Shown piece after piece: positions 8,261 through 16,615 of a DNA stretch of 36,999 nt. A program made the translations under genes and the position numbers. The stretch is from Bacilli bacterium (GTDB lineage Bacteria > Bacillota_I > Bacilli_A > RFN20 > CAG-826). The notes beneath the pieces were generated by a model. The model made no database searches and had not been told where the DNA came from. It saw only the letters and a list, made by a program, of their open reading frames with translations. The stretch covers positions 1-36,999 of the forward strand of contig JAEDDA010000011.1 of the NCBI GenBank assembly GCA_016298185.1. The letters are read 5' to 3'. Numbering within the stretch: the stretch's first letter is position 1; each line of letters begins with the position of its first letter.

Positions 8261-8278
8261 GGTAAACGCTTATACAAT
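8261..8278 (+). promoter_or_regulatory. cre-like element overlapping a -10 hexamer before the DUF1538 gene
   Basis: TACAAT (8273-8278) ends 7 nt before the ATG at 8286, which would give a leaderless message. No Shine-Dalgarno is present. GTAAACGCT-TATA just upstream fits the cre consensus at 12 of 15 positions (8260-8274) and would cover the -10. No good -35 exists. Read-through from rluA is an alternative, since no terminator separates the genes. Confidence 0.35.
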
Positions 8279-8285
8279 AAAACAT

Positions 8286-9842
8286 ATGAAAAATAGATAC
8301 GTTCAATCTCTTATTACCGCTTCTCTTAGCATTGTACCAATGGTGCTAATAATTTGTATATTGTCTTGGACAGGTCTTGCTCCATTAAGTTTTAAAGATG
8401 GACATTATTTATTGTTATTAATTGGAATGGTGGTCTTGATTGTTGGATTAGCTATTTTTTCCATTGGTGCCTCTTCTAGTTTGACAAAAGTGGGCGAGTA
8501 TATGGGATCCTCTTTGTCTAAACAAAAGAACCTTTTTGTTGTAATTTTGTTTTCCTTCGCTTTAGGAACACTGATTACTGTTGCTGAACCAAGTATCATG
8601 ATTGTAAGTAAACAAGTTCCAACCATTAATTCAGTCATTTTAATTGGTGGAATTGCTGTTGGGGTTGGCACTTTTGTTGTTTTAGGTGTTTTGAGAATCA
8701 TTTTTCATAGACAATTAAAACTCTGGTACCTGTTATTTTATGCTGTAACGTTCATGCTTTTAATAATCGTTACCATGAACCCTGACAAAGCAGCTTTCTT
8801 ACCCTTTATTTTTGATTCTGGCGGTGTAACCACTGGTTCCGCAACCGTTCCATTTATTTTATCTTTAGGTGCTGGTATTGCTATTGTTAGAGGCGGCAAA
8901 AATGCTAAGAATGATAGTTTCGGTTTGGTTGGAATGGCATCTATTGGTCCAATTTTAACTGTATCTATTCTTATAATGATTTCAAATGTCGGAACCGGCA
9001 ATATTCCTGCATATCCTTCATTAAATGGCAATATTTTTATGAAATTTGCTAATGCTCTCCTTCCTATTGGAGGGAGTTTAGGAACTTTGATTGAAGTTCT
9101 AATAGCGCTAGCTCCAACACTTGTTATTTTCTTAGTTTATAATGCTATTTTTATTCACCTGCCAAAAAAGAAAATTAAAAAGTTATTGTTTGGTTTTCTG
9201 CTTACCTTTGTTGGTTTATCAACATTCTTATGTGGTACAAGCGCAGTTATGACTCCATTAGGTAATTATGTTGGTAGTGCTTTAGGTGATAATGCTGATT
9301 GGTTAATTATTGTTATTGCTTTCATCATTGGTTTAGTGACTATTGTTTGCGAACCGGCTGTACACGTTTTAACAAAGCAAATGGAAGAAGTATCTGATGG
9401 TCACATAAAAAAGCTCACAGTTTTATTAGCGCTCTCTTTAGGTGTTGGAATTGCGATTGCCTTATCAGCAATTCGCACTGTATATAATTTTTCAATCATG
9501 TATTACATGATTCCTGGATACATTATTTCATTAGTATTAATGTTTGCTTGCCCAGATATATATACTGCAATGGCATTTGATTCTGGCGGTACCGCTAGTG
9601 GTCCAATGTCATCATCTTTTGTTTTACCGATGATTGCTGGTATTACTCTTGCTAAATACGATGGTAACTCTTTGAAATTTTATGAAAATGGATTCGGGGT
9701 TATTGCATTAATTGCTTTAACACCTGTTATCGCTATTCAATTACTAGGAGTTGTGCAAAATATCAAAACTGCAAGAGCCCGTTATGTTATGCGTCATCAC
9801 GTATATAATGAAAACGATGCTCAAATTATTCATTTTAACTAG
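8286..9842 (+). CDS. DUF1538 membrane protein, internally duplicated; putative PII-controlled transporter
   Basis: A 518-residue polytopic membrane protein of the DUF1538 type, whose function I do not know. It is two homologous halves offset by about 255 residues: TVAEPSIMIVSKQV (near 98) matches IVCEPAVHVLTKQM (near 353). FDSGGVTTGSATVPF (near 176) matches FDSGGTASGPMSSSF (near 432), and FGLVGMASIGPIL matches FGVIALIALTPVI. Each half has several hydrophobic helices plus Glu-Pro and Asp-Ser-Gly-Gly motifs that could line a substrate path, as in many duplicated transporters. It is followed after 8 nt by two PII-like genes. PII proteins classically block AmtB-type transporters, so a PII-gated transporter is the natural inference. 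The substrate is unknown. Confidence 0.85.
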   Translation: MKNRYVQSLITASLSIVPMVLIICILSWTGLAPLSFKDGHYLLLLIGMVVLIVGLAIFSIGASSSLTKVGEYMGSSLSKQKNLFVVILFSFALGTLITVAEPSIMIVSKQVPTINSVILIGGIAVGVGTFVVLGVLRIIFHRQLKLWYLLFYAVTFMLLIIVTMNPDKAAFLPFIFDSGGVTTGSATVPFILSLGAGIAIVRGGKNAKNDSFGLVGMASIGPILTVSILIMISNVGTGNIPAYPSLNGNIFMKFANALLPIGGSLGTLIEVLIALAPTLVIFLVYNAIFIHLPKKKIKKLLFGFLLTFVGLSTFLCGTSAVMTPLGNYVGSALGDNADWLIIVIAFIIGLVTIVCEPAVHVLTKQMEEVSDGHIKKLTVLLALSLGVGIAIALSAIRTVYNFSIMYYMIPGYIISLVLMFACPDIYTAMAFDSGGTASGPMSSSFVLPMIAGITLAKYDGNSLKFYENGFGVIALIALTPVIAIQLLGVVQNIKTARARYVMRHHVYNENDAQIIHFN

Positions 9843-9850
9843 GAGGAATT

Positions 9851-10249
9851 ATGGGATTTTTTAAGAAAAAGAAACAAACAATTGAAACAAAAAACGAATT
9901 CCAACTAGATGAAACGAATTTAAAGAAGATTTCTATGTTCATCACAGTAGTGAACCGTGGGCAAGGCAATTATGTTCTAAAGATTTTTGAACAAGAAGGG
10001 GCTAATGCGCAATTTGTCCAATTGGGTGAAGGTACAGCTCAAAAAGAAGTTAGAGATATTTTGGGCTTAGAAGATAACGAAAAAGAAATTATTATTTCTT
10101 TAATAACTAATGAGCGTATTGAATCGGTTAAAAGCGAACTAGAAGCATTCTTTAAAATTAATAAAAGAAATCGTGGAATTGGTTTCTCCATTCCAATGAC
10201 TAGTTTGATCGGAATGAAAGTTTATCAGTTCTTGATCGATAGAATTTAG
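9851..10249 (+). CDS. PII-like protein 1 (diverged, basic N-terminus)
   Basis: A 132-residue protein with a PII-like ferredoxin fold pattern. A lysine-rich N-terminal tail (MGFFKKKKQ) and linker come first. The strand MFITVVNRGQGNYVLKIFEQEGANAQFVQLGEG follows, equivalent to the PII beta1-helix-T-loop region. The C-terminal segment GIGFSIPMTSLIGMKVY parallels the PII element that packs under the nucleotide site. The T-loop lacks the Gly-Gly-Thr and Arg features kept in the next gene, so ligand or partner specificity probably differs. GGAGG is 6 nt before the ATG. The gene is co-directional and tightly packed with the DUF1538 gene and PII-like gene 2. Family assignment is by pattern only. Confidence 0.72.
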   Translation: MGFFKKKKQTIETKNEFQLDETNLKKISMFITVVNRGQGNYVLKIFEQEGANAQFVQLGEGTAQKEVRDILGLEDNEKEIIISLITNERIESVKSELEAFFKINKRNRGIGFSIPMTSLIGMKVYQFLIDRI

Positions 10250-10258
10250 GAGGCATTT

Positions 10259-10576
10259 ATGGAAGAAGAAAAGAAATATGAAGTAATTATTGTTCTTGTT
10301 AACTCAGGATTCTCAGAAGTGGTCATGGATGCCGCTAGAGAAGTAGGAGCAAGAGGTGGAACAATTATCCATGCACGTGGTACTGGAACCAAAGATATGG
10401 AAAAAAGATACAACATTGTCATTACCCCAGATAAAGAAATGGTTATGATTCTTACTCTTGCAGACATTAGAGATGCGATGTTATCAGCAATATATAAAGC
10501 AGCTGGATTAGGAACTGATGGTCAAGGAATAGCGTTCTCTTTACCAGTTGAAAACGTTGTTGGATTAAAGATTTAA
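10259..10576 (+). CDS. PII-like nitrogen-regulatory-type protein 2
   Basis: A 105-residue protein close to a classical PII (GlnB/GlnK length is about 112). It reads YEVIIVLVNSGFSEVVMDAAREVGA for beta1-alpha1. GARGGTIIHARGTG follows at the T-loop base. KEMVMILTLADIRDAMLSAI covers the second strand-helix, and DGQGIAFSLPVENVVGLKI matches the PII B-loop and C-terminal strand (compare GDGKIFVLPVEDVV). PII trimers bind ATP/ADP and 2-oxoglutarate and dock onto transporters or enzymes. The T-loop lacks an obvious uridylylation tyrosine at the GlnB position. AGGAGG lies 6 nt upstream. Two tandem PII-like genes after DUF1538 imply a hetero- or dual-input sensor. A bidirectional terminator follows. Confidence 0.8.
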   Translation: MEEEKKYEVIIVLVNSGFSEVVMDAAREVGARGGTIIHARGTGTKDMEKRYNIVITPDKEMVMILTLADIRDAMLSAIYKAAGLGTDGQGIAFSLPVENVVGLKI

Positions 10577-10591
10577 TATTTATTAAAAAAA

Positions 10592-10611
10592 CTGCCAAAG
10601 GCAGCTTTTTT
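10592..10611. terminator. Bidirectional terminator between PII-like gene 2 and typA
   Basis: A CTGCC-AAA-GGCAG hairpin is preceded by seven A-rich bases and followed by a run of T, so it has a U-tract on either strand. It lies 15 nt after the PII-like stop and overlaps the typA stop. Confidence 0.8.
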
Positions 10612-12445
10612 ATTCTTCTCCCTTTTCAAGCGCTCTTTGATGAGCGTCATATTTCTTTCTATCAACAGTGTTGAGAATTCTTTTTCTCATTCTATATGTA
10701 GAAGGAGTAATTTCCACTAATTCATCTGAATTGATGTAATCCAAACAAGCTTCTAAAGACATTCTTCTAGGAGATTTAAGAACAACTGTAGTGTCTTTAT
10801 TGGCGCTACGCATATTTGTAAGAGCTTTTTTAAGAACACAGTTAACAGCCAAATCGATATCATAACGATTTTCACCAATAATCATACCTTCGTAGACTTC
10901 GGTCCCTGGTTCAATGAACATAGTTCCTCTTTCCTCAACGTGTTCAATAGCGTAAGGTGTGGCTGTACCTGCTTCTGTGGCTACAAGCACGCCTAATGGG
11001 CGTTCTCCGAGGCTTAATGCCACCATAGGTCTATATTCCTTGAAGACGTGAGAAATAATGCCGTATCCCTTTGTTAAGGTCATAAAATTGGTAACATAAC
11101 CAAGTAATCCTCTTGATGGAATGACATAAGTCAACTTTGTTGTGGCTTCTTTAACATCCATATTGATCATTTCAGCATCTCTATCACCTAAAGATGTCAT
11201 AATGTCTCCGACAAAGTCATTAGGAACATCAATTTCCAAATCTTCATATGGTTCATATTTGACGCCATTTTCTTCTTTGATAATAACTTTTGGTTTAGAA
11301 ACCTCTAATTCGAAGCCTTCACGGCGCATATTTTCAATTAAAATACCTAAATGAAGTTCGCCTCTACCTGAAACTGTCCAAGTTTCTGAATTAGGAACTC
11401 TTTGAACTTTTAAAGCAACATCCTTTTGAGTTTCTCTAAATAAACGTTCTTCAATTTTACGAGCAGTAAGCAATTTTCCCTCTTTTCCCGCAAAAGGTGA
11501 TGTGTTTGTTCCAAATGTCATTTGTAGTGTAGGTTCATCAAGGTGAATTTTCGGTAAAGCTTCAACGTGATCTGGATAACAAATTGTTTCGCCAACGTTG
11601 ATGTCTGGTAGGCCTGCAACAGCGCAAATTTCACCAGCGACAGCTTCTTCGATTTCGACTCTTCTAATACCTTGATAACCAAATAATTTCATTACTTTAA
11701 ATGATTTAGTTGTACCATCTAATCTTGCAACAGTAACGGTATCATTAACATGTATTTTACCGTTTTTAACGGTACCAACACCAATTCTACCTACAAAGTC
11801 ATTGTAATCTAACAAAGAAACTTGTAATTGTAATGACTTGTTTATATCTGCTTTAGGTGCAGGGATTTCATCAATAATCATTTGTAAAACAGCATCCATT
11901 CCTGGCTTTTGTGTTGAAATATCAGGATCCTTAGAAGATGTTCCTTGTAAGGCGGATGTGAAAACAACTTTAAAATCTAAGAATTCATCAGGTGCTCCTA
12001 ATTCAATAAATAAGGTTAATACCTCATCCATTGTTTTGGCGATGTCGATATTTGCTCTATCGATTTTATTAATGACGACAATTGGCTTAATGTGAGCTTC
12101 CAATGCTTTCTTTAAGACGAATCTTGTTTGAGGCATTGTTCCTTCGAAAGCATCAACAAGTAATAAACAGCCATCAACCATGTTCATGATTCTTTCGACT
12201 TCACCACCAAAGTCAGCGTGACCTGGAGTGTCTAAAATATTTATTTTAGTGCCATTAAACATAATTGATGTTGTTTTAGCTAAAATTGTGATTCCTCTTT
12301 CTCTTTCGATATCGTTACTATCCATAACACGGTTAGCAACTTCTTCGTTTTCTCTAAAAGCGCCAGAGGACTTTAATAATTGGTCTACCAATGTGGTCTT
12401 CCCATGATCGACGTGGGCGATGATAGCAATGTTACGAATATCCAT
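10610..12445 (-). CDS. typA: Ribosome-associated GTPase TypA/BipA
   Basis: A 611-residue translational GTPase of the EF-G superfamily, which binds the 70S ribosome and supports 50S assembly, especially in cold or stress. The G domain has IAHVDHGKTTL (G1, residues 9-19), RGITI (G2), DTPGHADFGGEVERI (G3) and VVINKIDRA (G4). EF-G-like domains follow (LHLGILIENMRREGFE, PSRGLLGYVTNF) and then the BipA-specific C-terminus ending near YDAHQRALEKGEE. The length is normal. GGAGG lies 7 nt before the ATG at 12445. The gene is monocistronic, convergent with the PII-like genes and divergent from yfhO. Its leader holds a 21-bp palindrome. Confidence 0.97.
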   Translation of the reverse strand: MDIRNIAIIAHVDHGKTTLVDQLLKSSGAFRENEEVANRVMDSNDIERERGITILAKTTSIMFNGTKINILDTPGHADFGGEVERIMNMVDGCLLLVDAFEGTMPQTRFVLKKALEAHIKPIVVINKIDRANIDIAKTMDEVLTLFIELGAPDEFLDFKVVFTSALQGTSSKDPDISTQKPGMDAVLQMIIDEIPAPKADINKSLQLQVSLLDYNDFVGRIGVGTVKNGKIHVNDTVTVARLDGTTKSFKVMKLFGYQGIRRVEIEEAVAGEICAVAGLPDINVGETICYPDHVEALPKIHLDEPTLQMTFGTNTSPFAGKEGKLLTARKIEERLFRETQKDVALKVQRVPNSETWTVSGRGELHLGILIENMRREGFELEVSKPKVIIKEENGVKYEPYEDLEIDVPNDFVGDIMTSLGDRDAEMINMDVKEATTKLTYVIPSRGLLGYVTNFMTLTKGYGIISHVFKEYRPMVALSLGERPLGVLVATEAGTATPYAIEHVEERGTMFIEPGTEVYEGMIIGENRYDIDLAVNCVLKKALTNMRSANKDTTVVLKSPRRMSLEACLDYINSDELVEITPSTYRMRKRILNTVDRKKYDAHQRALEKGEE

Positions 12446-12463
12446 AGGAATACCTCCAAAAAA

Positions 12464-12500
12464 TCTTTTCTATAATAGAAAAGAGAAAGATAAAAAGCAA
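12464..12500 (-). promoter_or_regulatory. typA promoter with palindrome over the -10
   Basis: On the minus strand TTGCTT (12500-12495), a 17-nt spacer and TATTAT (12477-12472, 5 of 6) form a plausible promoter. The -10 lies inside a near-perfect palindrome, TCTTTTCTA-TAA-TAGAAAAGA (12464-12484). A repressor could sit there. If transcription starts further upstream, the RNA would form a hairpin followed by six U, just before the GGAGG. Confidence 0.4.
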
Positions 12501-12510
12501 GAAAAAGTAA

Positions 12511-12538
12511 ATTACATACGCATTTATATGTGTATAAT
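12511..12538 (+). promoter_or_regulatory. yfhO promoter
   Basis: ATTACA (12511-12516, 4 of 6) is followed by a 16-nt spacer and a perfect TATAAT (12533-12538). Transcription should begin near 12545, about 4 nt before the ATG at 12549. The message would be essentially leaderless. Confidence 0.6.
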
Positions 12539-12548
12539 AATGTCATCC

Positions 12549-15500
12549 ATGACCGCAAATATGCAAAAAATAAAATACAAGCAAAGAGATAACTTTATAG
12601 GCAAGTTATTGTGTTGCTTCACCAACATCAATTCTCTGTTTTATTACTACATATTTTTGGTGCTTATTGGATTGGTGTTTTTCTCTACTTCATTGTGTGT
12701 AAATCATTTCACTACACCATTCACTGGAGACTATGTCACTCAGCAATATTCTTTCTATACAAACGGATATGATGATTGGTGGCATTTCTTTAGAACAGGA
12801 GAATTTATTTTTTATGACACAAACACTTATTTAGGTGTTAATAATATAGGTTCAAATTCATTTTATTATCTATTCGACCCATTCTTTATGCCTATTCTTC
12901 TTTTTCCAAGGCAATTTGTTCCTCAAGGGATGGCGATTCTAACAATTTTTAAAATGGCTCTCAGCGGCTTAGTTTTCTATGCCTATATGCGAATTATGGG
13001 TGCTTCTAAATGCGCAAGTAAAATTACAGGCCTAGCATATGCGTTTTCTGGTTGGGTAACTTGGTATCTTTGGTTTAATCACTTTACAGGAGTTGCAATA
13101 GCATTTCCGTTAATCCTTTTAGGATTAGAATATGTTTTTAGAAAAAAGAATCCACTTATATTGATGAGTTCAGTGTGTTTAATTGGTTTCGTTAATTTCT
13201 TTTTCATGTTTTGCTATGTGCTATGCGCTTTGTTTTATGGAGTTTTTAGATATCTTCAAACATATAAAACGAGATCAAAAAAAGATAATCTAATAAGTTT
13301 ACTATTAATGATTGCTGGTTTTGCTGTCGGAATATTGCTGCCTATGATGGTGGTTTTACCATCCGTGATGTATTCAATTTCATCTCCAAAAGCATCTACT
13401 GGCGGATACTTTCACTATATAGTGAACGCATTGAAAAATGGCGACTTGAAAAAATTCTTTGAATTATTGATTAGTTGGTCAGCAATAACCAACAATGCCC
13501 AGAATAATGCACGAGCTTTATACCCATTTATAGAATTCATTTTTCCTGTTACTTCTTGTCGTGGAACGCCCTTAACTGTTTATGGGATGGAAACCTATGA
13601 CAATATGGCAGGATCATTCTATTGCTTTATGCCTATGCTCTTATTATTGTTCCCTGCTTTTAGGAATTCATTAAAACAGAAACATTACTCAGTCATTATT
13701 CCATTAGTCTTTTTTATATTTGCTTTATTTACACCCTGTTTCTATTATTTATTTTTTGGCTTCACCTCAGGCTATAGTAGATGGACATTATTTGTAGTTA
13801 CATCAATATTGGCTTTTTCAGGTAAATATCTTGACGAAATCAAAAAAGAGGACAATATTATTGTCCTAATTGAGTCTACGGCAATCTTGATTATTCTAAT
13901 TTTGATTGGAGCTTTTGCTGCACAGATTATTGTTTCTAAATATGGTGAATACTATAAGGAAAGGTTCCCAATTTGGGCTGCCGCCTTAATACAAATGCTA
14001 TATCTCATAATTCTCACAACTGTGTTAGTTTTAATAAAATATCGGAAAAAAGTGGGGTTTTATTGGCTTTTTACTGGTTTTTTGGCCACTGAGATATCTA
14101 TTATGGGAGCCCTAGTTATTCATGGCCACGGAGTCGAAAACTATATACTAGTTAATAATGGATTAAATGCTAATAATATCTTGTGCGAATTAGCAAATAA
14201 AACAAGAAAAACTGATGATAGCTTTTATAGATCTTATTCTTCATTAATCGATTCTACTACGCCAAATGATGGAATGAGAAATGGTTATAACGGAATTAGC
14301 ACTTTCCATTCTTTATACAACTATAACACCGCAGATTTTTCTAATTGGTCTAGTGTCTTTGACAATACAGCTCCAATGTCTTGGTCTGGCTCTTATATTC
14401 AGAAAAGGATTAATGTTGATACTTTGCTTGGCGTTAAATATTACTATATTTTGGACAATTATTTTGAATTCCAAAATAGACAACAAGCATCAAGCAATGA
14501 ATTTAGATATAATGTCCCCTTAAACTATATTGATATAACCGACGAGTATGGTTGTGATGATTTTCGTGTATATAAGAATGCTGACTATATAGATTTCGCC
14601 TTAACTTTCGATTCATATTATATTGTTGATGGTAATCCCGTAGAAAAGACTACATATAGTGGGTTAAATTATGGATATAGAAACACTTTAGTAAATGAAG
14701 AGTTATATTTACGAACCGCTATTATAAATAACTATAGAGAAAAAGATGTAATTCATGATCTTTCAAAAAACCATCCAGACATACATAAATATGAATTTGA
14801 AAATAGACAAATTTCATATTATTATTCAGAGCTATCTATTGGAAGATATGGACAGATACAATCTTCCAATGACTCCTCACTTACTTTTTATGACTTTTAT
14901 AGTGAAGGTGAACGTACTCTTGATGTTAATGCTGAGACATATTTGACTTTAAATGCCTCGAATCCAAAATATGACAAACTAAATAAAATAGTAGATAATA
15001 GTGGGCCTCAGCGTTATGTTGCAGTGATTGAATCTTTAGATTCACATTTTCCTAACTATGATCCAAATGGAAATATATTTTATGTCTCTGCTCCTTTTGA
15101 AGATGACTATGGAACGGATATTTATTTTGTTGATATAGATAATAAAATAGTTACTTTCGATAATCACAACGATGGTAACATGGATTCAATCAGACCAGGA
15201 AAGGAAGAAAGAGGGTTCTATATTTCGCCTTCTTATTCTATCGACTCATATGGTCATTTAACTGTTATAAAAGATGCTCCTAAAATTAAGAAGATTATAT
15301 GCGTAAGTAGAGAATCTAAGGCACATACTGATTATCATGTTTCTATTGATACAGCTAGCTCTTTTAATACTAAAATAAATAATCTTAAGAGCAACCAAGT
15401 ATACGATGTTATAGCAACAGCAAATAAATACTGTTTTAAGACTTCTTTTAGTAATGAAAGAATAGTGGTAACACGATTGGCTTATGAAGATGGTTTTAAA

Positions 15501-15743
15501 CTTATAATGACTGATAATTCAGGTAACAAAAAAGACATAAATGTCTTTAATGGTCAAGGTGGGTTCCTTTCTTTTATTGCTGAATCTGGGAATTGCTCAT
15601 ATGAATTAATGTATGAGACTCCAAACTTGAAAAAAGGATCTTTGATTTCTATAATTGGCATCATTTTTTATGCCGCAACAATTGTTTCCTACCTCTATAG
15701 TGACATGAGAAAAAAGGAAATAGGCTTCCTAAAAATGAATTAA
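12549..15743 (+). CDS. YfhO-family polytopic membrane protein
   Basis: About 1064 residues. The N-terminal half is a series of roughly a dozen hydrophobic helices (from IFLVLIGLVFFSTSL to WLFTGFLATEISIMGALV). A large soluble, presumably extracytoplasmic part follows, and a last helix (SLISIIGIIFYAATIVSYLY) precedes a short basic tail. Family-type segments are FTGDYVTQQYSFY, GYSRWTLF and NDGMRNGYNGISTFHSLYN. YfhO proteins resemble GT-C glycosyltransferases; in Bacillus and Listeria relatives they are linked to sugar decoration of lipoteichoic acid, so a surface-glycan role is inferred. I chose ATG 12549 because it lies just past the predicted transcription start. ATGs at 12540 and 12561 are alternatives and none has a Shine-Dalgarno. 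The family is fairly sure; the acceptor is unknown. Confidence 0.85.
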   Translation: MTANMQKIKYKQRDNFIGKLLCCFTNINSLFYYYIFLVLIGLVFFSTSLCVNHFTTPFTGDYVTQQYSFYTNGYDDWWHFFRTGEFIFYDTNTYLGVNNIGSNSFYYLFDPFFMPILLFPRQFVPQGMAILTIFKMALSGLVFYAYMRIMGASKCASKITGLAYAFSGWVTWYLWFNHFTGVAIAFPLILLGLEYVFRKKNPLILMSSVCLIGFVNFFFMFCYVLCALFYGVFRYLQTYKTRSKKDNLISLLLMIAGFAVGILLPMMVVLPSVMYSISSPKASTGGYFHYIVNALKNGDLKKFFELLISWSAITNNAQNNARALYPFIEFIFPVTSCRGTPLTVYGMETYDNMAGSFYCFMPMLLLLFPAFRNSLKQKHYSVIIPLVFFIFALFTPCFYYLFFGFTSGYSRWTLFVVTSILAFSGKYLDEIKKEDNIIVLIESTAILIILILIGAFAAQIIVSKYGEYYKERFPIWAAALIQMLYLIILTTVLVLIKYRKKVGFYWLFTGFLATEISIMGALVIHGHGVENYILVNNGLNANNILCELANKTRKTDDSFYRSYSSLIDSTTPNDGMRNGYNGISTFHSLYNYNTADFSNWSSVFDNTAPMSWSGSYIQKRINVDTLLGVKYYYILDNYFEFQNRQQASSNEFRYNVPLNYIDITDEYGCDDFRVYKNADYIDFALTFDSYYIVDGNPVEKTTYSGLNYGYRNTLVNEELYLRTAIINNYREKDVIHDLSKNHPDIHKYEFENRQISYYYSELSIGRYGQIQSSNDSSLTFYDFYSEGERTLDVNAETYLTLNASNPKYDKLNKIVDNSGPQRYVAVIESLDSHFPNYDPNGNIFYVSAPFEDDYGTDIYFVDIDNKIVTFDNHNDGNMDSIRPGKEERGFYISPSYSIDSYGHLTVIKDAPKIKKIICVSRESKAHTDYHVSIDTASSFNTKINNLKSNQVYDVIATANKYCFKTSFSNERIVVTRLAYEDGFKLIMTDNSGNKKDINVFNGQGGFLSFIAESGNCSYELMYETPNLKKGSLISIIGIIFYAATIVSYLYSDMRKKEIGFLKMN

Positions 15744-15746
15744 AAA

Positions 15747-15765
15747 AATCGGCAAAATTCCGATT
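15747..15765. terminator. Bidirectional terminator between yfhO and rsmI
   Basis: An AATCGG/CCGATT stem with a 7-nt loop is preceded by an A-run (15742-15748) that gives the minus strand its U-tract. The plus-strand tail is a weak ATTTAAT. It separates two convergent genes. Confidence 0.65.
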
Positions 15766-16615
15766 ATTTAATGTCTTGAGCTAATTTGTACACTCTATTT
15801 TTTGGAACTTTAAGTTCTTCTACCGCTATTAATATTGCAGCTTTCTCAGACGCACCGAGAGACATATAAAACCTTAATTTCTCTATAATTTTATCATCGG
15901 AAATTTGATTTATTGGCTGTGTATTGCCTTCTAGAACAATAACCATTTCACCTTTTATGGTTTTAAAGTCCAAATTAACTAGTTCAGATAGGGTTCCTGA
16001 TATATATTCTTCATTGATCTTTGTTAATTCTCTAGCAATGACGCAGTGTCTATTATCAAAAATAGAGTAAAGTAGTTTAATTGTTTCTTCAATATGGTGT
16101 GGCGATTCATAGAAAAGTATGGTTTCTTGTCTTTCTCTTAAATCTTCCAAAGCTTTTTTGGCTTCATTTCCTTTTTTAGAAAGAAAACCATAAAAGTAAA
16201 AATGATTTGTTGGCAATCCAGATGCTACCAAAGCATTAATAAATGCACAACTTCCTGATACTGTTGATACACCAACGCCTTCTTCACGGGCTTTTTTTAC
16301 TAATAAATAACCGGGATCACTTATACCTGGGTATCCAGCATCGCTTACATACGCGACTTTTTTACCACTTTTGACCAATTTGATTAAGTGCTCTGAAGCT
16401 TCATTTTCATTATGCTCTCTTAAAGAGAAAAGTTCTTTCTTTATTCCATATTGTGAAAGCAACGAAAAAGTATTTCTCGTGTCTTCAGCAGCGATTAGAT
16501 CCATGTCTTGGAGAATATCTAAAGCTCGTTTTGTGATCTCACTTAAATTTCCAATTGGAGTGGCAACTAAGTAAATTAATGGTTTATTATTTTCGAAACT
16601 CTTATTTCTGTTCAT
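15764..16615 (-). CDS. rsmI: 16S rRNA C1402 2'-O-ribose methyltransferase RsmI
   Basis: Methylates the ribose 2'-O of cytidine 1402 in the decoding centre of 16S rRNA using SAM. The 283 residues show the tetrapyrrole-methylase-like fold of RsmI: LIYLVATPIGNLSEITKRAL (residues 13-32), IAAEDTRNT, SLREHNE, VAYVSDAGYPGISDPGYLLV and the strongly conserved VSGSCAFINALVASGLPTNHFYFYGFL. The start ATG overlaps the end of ricT by 14 nt, so translation is coupled. It is the last gene of the dnaX-to-rsmI operon, as in Bacillus (yabC), but the yabA and yazA genes that normally lie between ricT and rsmI are absent. Confidence 0.97.
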   Translation of the reverse strand: MNRNKSFENNKPLIYLVATPIGNLSEITKRALDILQDMDLIAAEDTRNTFSLLSQYGIKKELFSLREHNENEASEHLIKLVKSGKKVAYVSDAGYPGISDPGYLLVKKAREEGVGVSTVSGSCAFINALVASGLPTNHFYFYGFLSKKGNEAKKALEDLRERQETILFYESPHHIEETIKLLYSIFDNRHCVIARELTKINEEYISGTLSELVNLDFKTIKGEMVIVLEGNTQPINQISDDKIIEKLRFYMSLGASEKAAILIAVEELKVPKNRVYKLAQDIK

